A DNA stretch of 64,000 nt from Tridacna crocea (Eukaryota; Mollusca; Bivalvia; Cardiida; Cardiidae). The DNA is taken from contig OX031058.1 in the NCBI GenBank assembly GCA_943736015.1, positions 16,889,001-16,953,000 on the forward strand, written 5' to 3'. Every line of letters begins with the position of its first letter. Positions within the stretch are counted from its first letter, which is position 1. Below are positions 54,211-63,841 of this stretch, one piece after another. A program made the translations under genes and the position numbers. Under the pieces are notes generated by a model. It was not told where the DNA came from. It searched no databases and saw only the letters and a list, made by a program, of their open reading frames with translations.

Positions 54211-54269
54211 ATGTAATCAGGTTTGGGAAAAAAATGCTGCTAGAGAGTAAACAGTCAAATTTAAATGCC

Positions 54270-54838
54270 TAGGTCACAAATAAAACGGAAGCTGGACGAT
54301 TTCTTCCAATTAACTTCGCTGATTCAAAATTTTGAGACAGCATCCGGGCATCGTTAATGAGGTGAGGCATCAATATACACTTTTATTATATACTGATCAT
54401 GTTGCCAAAGTAAATGTTTGCCGTCTGGTCACTGTCTGTAAATAATTCACAAAATCAATGCTGGACTGCGATCTGACCATCACTGGACAATGCCCGGATG
54501 AATATTTAGAATCTGGCGGTGCCTGTCGGGATGGATGCAGTGCAGTCCCTGGATGAAAAGGAGATAAGCATTTTCATAAATATCATCACCGGACAGCGCC
54601 CAGACGGAGCCTGAACGTCAAGTTAACATACTCTCCGATGGCCCAAAAATCATACAGTCACCGTCCAATTATAACTTTATCCTAAACTTTGAACAGGTGC
54701 CCGACAGCATCTCAAAGTTGAACTGCCGGCTTTCAAATGTAACTACCACCGGATGGCCACCGTGTGGTTCCCCGGACAATTGAGTCAAAGTCTCCTGAAA
54801 AACTCGCTGTCTGGTGGAGGTTGGTTATTTGTGACGGG
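54270..54838. mobile_element. Possible Harbinger-derived MITE, about 570 bp
   Basis: Inverted 11-bp ends GTCACAAATAA (54273-54283) and TTATTTGTGAC (54825-54835). These resemble the terminus CGGTCACAAATCAG of the 15.7-kb Harbinger. The interior is richer in CCGG/CGG motifs than its surroundings (CACCGGACAGCGCCCAGACGG). No clear target duplication, so the origin is inferred. Confidence 0.5.
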
Positions 54839-54963
54839 GGCATTAGCAATTTTTCAAATTCATGGGCAGGTAACTCTGGACATTCTGGTCAATAATACTC
54901 ATATTCAAACTCATGAGAGATCTTGTGGGGATATTCACTTTGACCAAGCTTGATTCTGACTGC

Positions 54964-55193
54964 TTAACTCATAACCAAACAACAAAATTTTAGACTGGTC
55001 CAAATTGATAGCATTTGCAGACAACAAAATTAATGTGATTCAAAATTTGAAATTTGTTTTGGAAGGGGAAGAAAATATTGTGGGAAAAGGAGAAAATGCT
55101 AGTTACCAGCATTTTCTCCTTTGCCCACTTTGTTTACAGAAAGCTTCTTTCTTTGGGTCATTGAAAGTCAGGATTGTGTGTGAAAGTGTAAAC
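54964..55193 (-). repeat. Hairpin MITE type A, full length
   Basis: 230 bp; one tip mismatch (GCTAGTTACCAGC); right end eroded to GTGTAAAC. Confidence 0.85.
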
Positions 55194-55582
55194 ATCAAAA
55201 TTTGGAGAATAACAGACACTGCAAATTCGACAATCCTCATATCTCACTATGACTGCTTTTGTGGTCAGGTAAGCTACAGAAAAATGGGATGGTAAGTAAA
55301 TAAGCTCTGTTTCCTTTACTCAAATTGTTTTCAAAAGTCCACCTATTATGATTATGAGGTATAGGGTTATTAATATGACAGTTGAAGTGTCCCTACTTTT
55401 TCTCTAAAATTCAAGTACTCAACATTTCATCAAATGACTGGCATACTTGAGAAAGGAAAGAAAAATTAAACGATATCAAATTAACAATCGCATCTTAATG
55501 AACAATTTAAATATTCAACAAATGTCAATAAGAGTTAATGCCCTTGTCACTCAAATATGACGGAGTCAGGAAAAGAGAACTT
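55194..55582. other. No recognisable feature
   Basis: AT-rich spacer. Confidence 0.4.
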
Positions 55583-55811
55583 TTAACCCATTACCACACA
55601 ATCCCTACTTTTGACGCCCCTGAGAAAGAAACCTTTTGAAAACACTGTGGGAAAAGGAGAAAATGCTGGTAACCAGCATTTTCTCCATTTCCCACAGTGT
55701 TTTCTACCCTTCCTGGAACAAATTTCAATTTTTCAGTCACCTTTATTTTGTCGTCTGCAGATGCTTTCAATTTGGACCAGTCTAAATTTTTCTCGTGTGG
55801 TAATGGGTTAA
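55583..55811 (+). repeat. Hairpin MITE type A, full length
   Basis: 229 bp. Clear paired stem substitution: CACTGTGGG in one arm, CCCACAGTG in the other. Confidence 0.95.
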
Positions 55812-55843
55812 TTTCATAACAATGGAATTTCAATTGAGCCATG

Positions 55844-56072
55844 TTCAACCGTTTATCAAACAATCCAGAGTTTTTAACAAGTGTGTGGGAGAAGGCTTCT
55901 GAAAACATTCTGGAAAAGGAGAAGCAGCTGCTTATCAGCATTTTCTCCTTTTCCCACAGTTTTTTTAAATTCTTCAAAAAGCTGATATCATCATTTGCGC
56001 AACTTCTAATTTATCATCTGCAAATGCTTTCAATTTGGAAAAGTCTAGAATTTGTTCTTTAAGTAAAGATTA
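55844..56072 (+). repeat. Hairpin MITE, diverged
   Basis: TTCAACCGTTTATCAAACAATCC to AGTAAAGATTAA; inner stem reshaped to GCAGCTGCTTATCAGC. Confidence 0.65.
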
Positions 56073-56228
56073 AGCCAGACGTTTTTCTCAAAGCCTTCTC
56101 TTCTAGCATGGTAAAAATTCTGGATTCATAACTTTGGTAAAGGTCTAAGAAAATAATTATGAAATAAGAACACATAAGCCGTAGATAAAAGAATTTATGA
56201 AAACATCTTATGCAAAGGAGAAATTGCT

Positions 56229-56457
56229 TTAACTCTTTACCACACAATCCCGTCTTTTAACGACCCTGAGAAAAAGGCCTTTTGAAAACATTGTGGGAAT
56301 AGGAGAAAATGCTGGTAACCAGCATTTTCTCCTTTTCCCACAAAGTTTTCTACCCTTTACAAAACAAATTTTTAATTTTCAGTCACCTATATTTTGTCGT
56401 CTGCAGTTGCTTTCGATTTGGACAGACTTAAAATTTTGTCATTAGGTAATGAGTTAA
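56229..56457 (+). repeat. Hairpin MITE type A, full length
   Basis: 229 bp; stem changed at two bases. Confidence 0.9.
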
Positions 56458-56870
56458 AAGAAGAGTTTTATGCGAGTCTAATTGCTTTCAAAAGTGGTTT
56501 ACAGCAAGATAAAAAATAGTCATCTTGCCACCAAGTACAATTTGATTGTGTTAGTGACAACCTCTCCAGTGAATTTTCCCTTATTGGAAAGAGAGAACAA
56601 AATTGGAAAGGAGGCATAATTACAACACAGCCCCTATAGACAGAACCCTTAGGGGCCAAATATTTAATTTACAAAAAGCAATACCGAAAAATGGTATAAT
56701 TTGTGGCCACTCTTACAAAACATCTGTTATTTTAGTCTGGACTTTCTCTGAAAACCCACTTCAAAATGTCAATATTGGAATTAATATTGAGCCGACAGAG
56801 AAACATTTTTGGCTGTAAGAAGCAATGTCACAGATAACAGACTGAAGTTAATTAACACTATAATCTAATA
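56458..56870. other. No recognisable feature
   Basis: AT-rich spacer; small chance frames. Confidence 0.4.
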
Positions 56871-58012
56871 CCCCCACTCCACTAGGCTGCAATCTACGGC
56901 GCTCCGTGCAGATCGCCTCAGATCGCTGCCGGATAGGTGATTATGTCCAAGGACACTCATGCTCAGATAATAACCAGATGATGATCCGCTGGTGATTAAG
57001 TAACGACCATTGAGATCCAATAGCGATTGAACTGTACATAATCACTATCGTAGCCTCGCTAGGAGTTGCGATCTTATACAACCTGTTTTCGCTCCGTTGC
57101 CGACTCGAGGGTTTGACTCTCCTTTCGCTCTTTACCCTGGGTAGCATACTGTAGTTGACTAAAGAATTTATTGTACCTACATCAGGTGGTCTCCAAATGC
57201 GAAATGATGATATGATGACTCTGTAGGATTAAGGTCCCTCTGTGCTCGGGGCATATATGGTATTGACCATTACAGAAAAAGAATCAGATACAAGGAAATT
57301 CGGGTACAATCCCTGAGCTCTTCTTTGAATAGATCTCCTTGGTTCCTTAACGTGCCCAGTGTAAAAGTACCGATACAAGCGAGGCTACCTCTGAGTAGTT
57401 CACCAGTTCACCTGTAGTTAAGTGGGAAACACAAGGTGTCTCAGAACGGGTATCGAACGGCAGGCCTCAGGATTGAAAGTCCGGCATTTTACCACAGTCC
57501 GAGAAACAGACACTCTTTTATAAAGTCCTCCAAAAGCGTGATCAGAGCGCCATCACATCACCACTTGATCGTAATGGAGCACTATCCTATCGCTGCTTGA
57601 TCGTAACAGAGTGTCGCCACTTGATCGTATGGGAGTGCAATCATATCGCCAGTTGATTGCAACAGAGCACTACTGCTTCTCTAAGGGTCGCTATCTGATC
57701 ACATAGGAGCGCACTGACTGACATACTGGAGGAACATTTGTGCACTTGGGCGATCCGATAGAGCTGCATTTATGATGTTTATGTTTAAGTTACATTTGTT
57801 TTGATAGTGATTTAAGAGATTAAGTAGCAACCTGAAGGTGTTCTGAACAGAGCACCACAGATCTTTGTGCAAGGGAGTGGACTGGTGGCGATCTTGGAGA
57901 TCCGCTAAAGATCTGTTAGCAATCTTGGCATTCTTGGCAATCTTGGCACTCTGCATGGTGATCTACAGTGCTCTGTGAGAGCGCTGTGGATAGCGGTCTA
58001 GTAAAATGGGGG
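56871..58012. mobile_element. 1.14-kb inverted-repeat element with GATCGT repeats
   Basis: Imperfect inverted ends of about 34 bp: CCCCCACTCCACTAGGCTGC at the left, with the complement of CTAGTAAAATGGGGG at the right, both continuing into ATC(T/C)AC(G/A)GCGCTC. The interior is GC-richer than its surroundings and full of GATCG/GATCGT motifs. At 57540-57690 a loose unit of about 35 bp (CCACTTGATCGTAATGGAGC) recurs four or five times. A tRNA-like stretch sits at 57430-57505. No transposase frame; superfamily unassigned. Confidence 0.7.
57430..57505 (-). mobile_element. tRNA-like SINE head inside the inverted-repeat element
   Basis: Minus strand: GTGGTAAAATGCCGGACTTTC followed by CCTGCCGTTCGATACCCG, a good B box. 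The 5' half is shortened, so not an intact tRNA gene. Confidence 0.55.
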
Positions 58013-58140
58013 TTAGCATAGAATATGCAGTCTGATCTTGATCCGCCCCCAACAATAATGTGTTAATATGCCTCTCAAAAAGTATGACTTTGCAATGTGA
58101 TGCTACTTTTTTCAGAGTTGAAACAGCATGTGCACTCTAT

Positions 58141-58352
58141 TTAACTCTTTACCAACCAACAAAATTTTACACTGGTCCTTGCAGACGACAAAATAAATGT
58201 AACTCAAAAATTGAAATTAGTTTCCAGCAGGGTAGAAAACATTGTTAGAAAAGAAGTAAATGCTGATTACCAGCATTTTCTCCTTTTCCAACAATGTTCT
58301 TGTAGGCTTCTATCTCAGGGTCGTAAAAACCAGGAATTGTTTGGTTAAGGAT
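58141..58352 (-). repeat. Hairpin MITE type A with a short arm deletion
   Basis: TTAACTCTTTACCAACCAAC start; CTGGTCC joins CTTGCAGACGAC directly, losing about 17 bases. Confidence 0.8.
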
Positions 58353-58366
58353 GAAAGTTGCAGCCA

Positions 58367-58420
58367 GTGTAGATCAAGAACAGGCTGCACAAACATGCAA
58401 CCTGATCTGTGATCCGCTTT
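58367..58420. repeat. GATCAGACTGCACA hairpin copy
   Basis: GTGTAGATCAAGAACAGGCTGC pairs with GCAACCTGATCTGTGATC around ACAAACAT. Confidence 0.6.
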
Positions 58421-58945
58421 GCCGATACACTGCAGTCAAAAGGAACTAGAAAAATCCCAATTATACGGGCGGTATTTCTACCATAAAAATTCTGTTGGGC
58501 TTATTCAGCCCTCTAAGGCTTCACCCTGAACAAGTGCATTCAGAAATAATTTTTTTCTGTGGAGAGTGTGTTATCTGTTGTGCTTATTTTCTGGTCAAAA
58601 GCACCTTCAAAATATGCCATATTTTTCAATCTATTTCAGGACAGAAAATGCATCTCTTAAACAATACCATATAAAAGTATGGATTATTATTTCATGCTTT
58701 CCGGTAGGATATCGAGAAAAAGCAGTGAAAATATTTTTCGATCTTACGCTGGTACCACCAGTGAAAATACCGATTTTCACGTTCTTGTTGCCTAAGTAAA
58801 TTGCGCGTGCCTAACAACCAGATGGGAAATATGACGTCATATACCTTACATTTCTCGCGCTTGACGTAACGTTGCTATGAAAAGAACTGTACTGAATTTT
58901 GATAAAGCTTCACCCAGAAAGGGTAAAAGGCATGAAATAAATAGA
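58421..58945. other. No recognisable gene
   Basis: May be the outer part of the foldback that follows. ATGACGTCAT at 58831-58840 is a lone CRE-like octamer without other promoter signals. Confidence 0.4.
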
Positions 58946-59100
58946 ATATTTGTATTTTTCGGATAAAGATCGAAATTTATTTCATCTCGTGAACACCATC
59001 AGTTATATTTTCACTCGTGGCTGTGCCAATCATGAAAATATTACCGATGGTGTCCAATCAATGAAATAAATTTCGATCTTTCACCGAAAAATACAAATAT
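58946..59100. repeat. Foldback with arms of about 55 bp
   Basis: ATATTTGTATTTTTCGG-TAAAGATCGAAATTTATTTCAT at the left and its complement at the right, then GTGAACACCATC / GATGGTGTCCA nearer the centre. Loop of about 45 bases. Confidence 0.85.
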
Positions 59101-59262
59101 CCTCTATATATTACTGTGTAGATAGCAATCTGTTATTGTATTGTCAGTCTGAGTGTAAGTAACTAGCAAAAAGATTAATTTTTTATAAATGTCAAAAGTT
59201 GCAAGGTTGCTCTTAGATATTTGACAAGGTAGATTCATAATCAAAATTGGCATTATGTGCAT

Positions 59263-59466
59263 TCTGGGTCTGTATTCACCCACTATTCTTAAGAAAATTC
59301 TTAGTTTTACTCTTCAGAATTTCGTCAATGTGAAAGTAACAGAACTTCTGATTGGTTAAACCATTTTGGTTTAGCCAATCAGAAGTTCTGTTACTTTCAC
59401 AATTCAAAAATCTTGAAGAGCAAGTTAAAGAATGGTCTTAGGAATGGTTGGAGAATATGGACCCGG
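59263..59466. repeat. Palindromic MITE, about 204 bp
   Basis: The core pairs GTGAAAGTAACAGAACTTCT and GATTGG(T/C)TAAACC over 33 bp with one mismatch around ATTTT (59330-59400). Outer arms continue for about 65 bp at lower identity to CTGGGTCTGTATTC / GAATATGGACCCGG. Confidence 0.9.
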
Positions 59467-59556
59467 ATCTTGGATTTAAATTGCCAATACAAGTATCAGC
59501 TGCTGTAGTTCATTAGCTAAGAATTTTAGAGCAACTTTCTAATGATTAACAATAAT

Positions 59557-59790
59557 TTAATCCTTTACCAAATACCATAATGCCTGGTCTTACAACCCAG
59601 ATAAAGAAGCCATCTGAAAACACAGTGGGAAAAGGAGAAAATGCTGGTAACCAGCATTTTCTCCCTTTCTCACAATGTTTTCTACCCATCTGGAAACCAA
59701 TTCCATTTTGAGTTATGCCTGATTTTGTCCTGTGCATGTGGCCTTTCAATTTGGACCAGACTAAAATTTTGTCGTTTGATAAAGACTTAA
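59557..59790 (+). repeat. Hairpin MITE type A, full length
   Basis: 234 bp; TTAATCCTTTACCAAATACC to TTGATAAAGACTTAA. Confidence 0.85.
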
Positions 59791-59892
59791 GACTGACTTT
59801 TTCCTGTTAATTTGAATGCATCATCCAGATGTGGTTCAAACCTAATTAAAATTTATCTTTGAAAGGGTACAAAAAATTTAGTATGTTAAGGA

Positions 59893-60482
59893 TTGGTCAG
59901 ACCGGCTTATGGATAACTAACGGGGGAAAAACGGACAAAAATATGCAAAATTTGGTTATCCGGTGACAAAATTAATCTCTTCTGTCGCTCAAGGCTCATG
60001 CGATTGGTGTGTGGAGCGAAGAAGCCATACAATGACCACACGAGTGCCACACATGCAACGGAATAAATGCATGTTTACCAGATATGTACTGGATAATAAA
60101 CGGTCTAAAAAAAGGATATCGTACCGGAATAAACGGAAGTGCAATGCATGAGAACCAGTAAAAATGTTCTTCCAACGTACTATAAACCGAAATGTACCAA
60201 ATACCAATGTACGAGCAACGTACCGGTCACGTGACATGCCAAGGCTATAGATTGTCAGAAGCATGCAAAGTCTGTAATTTGCATGTTCTCTGTCTGTTTT
60301 GTCCGGTGGAAATTTTGAACATACTCAAAACTTCCTACCGGACGGAACAGACATCACCGGATATTGCCGGACAAGAAGCGGATTCACCGGATAAGAAACG
60401 GACATAAAACGGATACGAACGGACACAAATGGATAAGATGATTTATTATCCGTTACTTGTCTGTTACCTTGGCGTGACCAAG
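59893..60482. mobile_element. Possible inverted-repeat element rich in CCGGA/GGATAA
   Basis: TTGGTCAGACC...AACTAACGG at the left aligns loosely with the complement of CCGTTACTTG...TGACCAAGG at the right. The interior has many ACGGA, CCGGA and GGATAA words (60330-60440). End similarity is weak; a Harbinger link through GGTCA is a guess. Confidence 0.4.
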
Positions 60483-60577
60483 GCTTTAGAGATTCTAGGA
60501 ATTTTCAAGGAATTTCATGGCTTCTAGATAATTCTAAACTCTACTGATTAAAATGGGTTACTTTGCACTCTGACTCA

Positions 60578-60816
60578 CTCAATCCTTTACCATACAATGC
60601 CCACTTTTAACCACCCTATGCAAGAAGCCTTTTAAAAAACTCTGTGGGAAATGGAGAAAATGCTAGTAACAAGCATTTTCTTCTTACCCCACAGTGTTTT
60701 CTACACCTCCAACAACAAGACTTTATAGTTTCAATTTTTCGACCACATTTATTTTGTCACCAGCAAATGCTGTCAATTTGGACCAATCTAAAATTCTGTC
60801 AATTGGTAAAGAGTTA
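60578..60816 (+). repeat. Hairpin MITE type A, diverged
   Basis: TCAATCCTTTACCATACAATG to AATTGGTAAAGAGTTAA; outer stem CTCTGTGGG / CCCACAGTG, tip GCTAGTAACAAGC. Confidence 0.8.
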
Positions 60817-61071
60817 AGAACTAGTCCAAAATTTTAGTGCTGCAAGTTGCCATGCACACTGACTCATTCTGTAGTCCCTATTCAGTGCAGAATATAATTT
60901 TAGTGGGTAAACCTACAATTAATGTAATTAGCCCTTTCCTTCATATAAAATAGGTTCAGATAATGTTCTCACATATTATATATTTTTTAATCAAATTGCG
61001 ATGCTTTTCGGTTCACAAAAGGTCTTCTCTATTTCATTTCGTTCTAAATGAAATAGAGCATTATCTAAACT

Positions 61072-61250
61072 CTTTTGACTCTTTCCTGGACATCAAAGTT
61101 TAGACTTGTCCAAATTGAAGGCATTTGCAGATAACAATTTCAATCTGGCTGACTTGAATGGATTTGATTTTGTAAGCTTAGAAAACATTGTGGGAAAAAA
61201 AGATGCTTCCTTTCTTGGAACTGTTAAAACTCTGGAGTTTGTGGTATGGA
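61072..61250 (-). repeat. Hairpin MITE, tip deleted
   Basis: GACTTGTCCAAATTGAAGGC arm, ACATTGTGGGAAAAAAAGATGC, then directly the distal end. Confidence 0.55.
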
Positions 61251-62224
61251 ATTTTATTCTGACGTTTGGATTTTTGTGATGACTCTACCAACAGTTCTTA
61301 CTTAACTGTTACAAGTCTTTACTCCAAATTTGCTATATGATTGGCCAAGACATTCTGCCATTCAGGTGGCTTATCGTGGAATTTAGAACAAGAGGACCAT
61401 GATGGTCCTATATCGCTCACCTGAGTACCAAGCAGCAAAGGTCTACAATAAAGATAAATACCAAATATCAAGGTTCAAGGCTAAATGATAATGAAACAAG
61501 AGCAGCGATTTGTCACAATTTGACTTGAGGCTTTGAAGTTCCATTCAAGACAAGCAAGAAATACTGTAAGAATGAAGATCAATGTGGAATTACATGAAGT
61601 TCGCACTACGTAGAGTTATGCTTCTTGCACATTGTACTCTGTAATACTGCAACAAACATGCATACCAAGTTTGAAGTCGTTCTGACTTGAGATGACAAAC
61701 TTATATTCCAGACAGGCACTAAATGCTGTAAAAATGACATTAAAATGGAAATAACTCGACAGCACGAATTAGAGTTACAATTCTTGTGCACTACACTTCC
61801 AAATATTGCACCAAATAATCATACCCAATTTCAAGTCATTCCTACTTAGGATGACAAAGTTTTGCTCCAGACAAGCAAGAAATGCTATGAAAATGAAGTT
61901 CAAAGGGGAAATAACTCAAAATTCAAGCTAGGAAGAGTTATGGTTCTTGTGCACTGCACTCCATAAATATACAACGATCATGCATATCAAATTTGAAGAT
62001 GTTTAGGCTATAGATGACAAAGTTATATTCCAGACGAGCAGAAAATGCTGTAAAAATGATAATCAAAGGGAAATAACTTACAGACAGTATACGGTAGAGT
62101 TATGGATCTTTCACATTGCACTCTGCATTATTGCAACAAACACAAATATCAAGTTTCAAGTCAATCAGACTGGAGATGACAAAGTTATGCTCTGGATTAA
62201 GAACTATTATAAAGAACTTTCTAA

Positions 62225-63490
62225 TTCAAGGGCAAATAACTCCAGTTGTTTGCCTCCGATTATACCCATAATTAAACTCATCCAAGATCTTATGGTCATA
62301 TATATTTTGATAAAGTTTGGTGCTGATTGGTAGATATTTATAGATGCTAGAGTGTAAACAAAGTGAAATACAGCAATTTTTCTAATTCAAGGGCAAATAA
62401 CTCCAGATGTTCTGATCTGATTAGACCCAAAATCGAACTCATCCGAGATCTTATGGTCATATATACTTTGACTAAGTTTGGTGCTGATTGGTTGATATTT
62501 GTAGATACTAGAGTGTAAACAAAGTGAAATACAGCAATTTTTCTAATTCAAGGGCAAATAACTCCAGATGTTCTGGTCCGATTAGACCCAAAATCGAACT
62601 CATCCGAGATCTTATTGTCATATATACTTTGACCGAGTTTGGTGCTGATTGGTTGATATTTGTAGATGCTAGAGTGTAAACAAAGTGAAATACAGCAATT
62701 TTTCTAATTCAAGGGCAAATAACTCCAGATGTTCTGGTCCGATTAGACCCAAAATCGAACTCATCCGAGGTCTTATGGTCATATATACTTTGACCAAGTT
62801 TGGTGCTGATTGGTTGATATTTGTAGATGCTAGAGTGTAAACAAAGTGAAATACAGCAATTTTTCTAATTCAAGGGCAAATAACTCCAGATATTCTAGTC
62901 CGATTAGACCCAAAATCAAACTCATCCGAGATCTTATGGTCATATATACTTTGACCAAGTTTGGTGCTGATTGGTTGATATTTGTAGATGCTAGAGTGTA
63001 AACAAAGTGAAATACAGCAATTTTTCTAATTCAAGGGCAAATAACTCCAGATGTTCTGGTCCGATAAGACCCAAAATCGAGCTCATCCGAGATCTTATGG
63101 TCATATATACTTTGACCAAGTTTGGTGCTGATTGGTTGATATTTGTAGATGCTAGAGTGTAAACAAAGTGAAATACAGCAATTTTTCTAATTCAAGGGCA
63201 AATAACTCCAGATATTCTAGTCCGATTAGACCCAAAATCAAACTCATCCGAGATCTTATGGTCATATATACTTTGACCAAGTTTGGTGCTGATTGGTTGA
63301 TATTTGTAGATGCTAGAGTGTAAACAAAGTGAAATACAGCAATTTTTCTAATTCAAGGGCAAATAACTCCAGATGTTCTGGTCCGATAAGACCCAAAATC
63401 GAACTCATCCGAGATCTTATGGTCATATATACTTTGACCAAGTTTGGTGCTGATTGGTTGATATTTGTAGATGCTAGAGTGTAAACAAGA
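62225..63490 (+). repeat. 161-bp tandem array, eight units
   Basis: TTCAAGGGCAAATAACTCC recurs at 62225, 62386, 62547, 62708, 62869, 63030, 63191 and 63352, exactly 161 bp apart every time. Units are nearly identical after the first, so the array is young. Confidence 0.95.
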
Positions 63491-63498
63491 AAATGTGA

Positions 63499-63545
63499 AC
63501 GGACGGACGGACGGACGGACGGACGGACGACGGACACCGACGGAC
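63499..63545 (+). repeat. (GGAC)n microsatellite
   Basis: About seven GGAC repeats, then GACGGACACCGACGGACGG, directly after the 161-bp array. Confidence 0.9.
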
Positions 63546-63612
63546 GGTGAGTGATCACAATAGCTCACTCTGAGCACTTCGTGCTCAGGTGAGCTAACAA
63601 GAGAAATAGAAT

Positions 63613-63840
63613 TTAACCCTTTACTACACAATTACAACTTTTAACGACCCCTAGAAAGAATCCTTTTGAATACACTGTGGGAACAGGAGAAAATGCTTTT
63701 AACCAGCATTTTCTCCTTTTCCCACAATGTGTTCTTCCCTGCTGGAAACAAATTTCAATTTTTCAGTTATGTTTAATTTGTCATCCCAAGTGCTTTCAAT
63801 TTGGACCAGTAAAGAACTATGTCATTTGGTAAAGAGTTAA
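63613..63840 (+). repeat. Hairpin MITE type A, full length
   Basis: 228 bp; tip GCTTTTAACCAGC shows two changes in one arm only. Confidence 0.9.
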
Positions 63841-63841
63841 T

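Larger units (their letters stand above)
61388..63596 (+). mobile_element. Pearl/Helentron-associated-type element, 2.2 kb, recent
   Basis: Starts with an AGGACCATGATGGTCCT hairpin and TCGCTCACCTGAG. Ends with (GGAC)n, an ACGGACACCGACGG tract, a TGAGCACTTCGTGCTCA hairpin and GGTGAGCTAA. The first third holds four older units of about 160 bp (landmark GATGACAAAGTTAT at 61691, 61850, 62013, 62175). The rest is an array of eight 161-bp units of a different sequence. Non-coding; presumably moved by an autonomous Helentron elsewhere (inference). Confidence 0.8.

Noticed and set aside
55591-55977. 128-codon minus-strand frame and similar 60-100-codon frames across the window
   Set aside because: They lie within hairpin MITEs, and the same peptide pieces (GKGENAGNQHFLLFPQCF) recur wherever a copy occurs. 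This reflects repeat sequence, not genes.
58831-58840. CRE-like TGACGTCA promoter element
   Set aside because: A single octamer with no TATA box, start site or gene nearby; expected by chance in 64 kb.
62225-63490. CRISPR-like regular array
   Set aside because: Units are 161 bp with no unique spacers, and the setting is eukaryotic; it is an ordinary tandem repeat.
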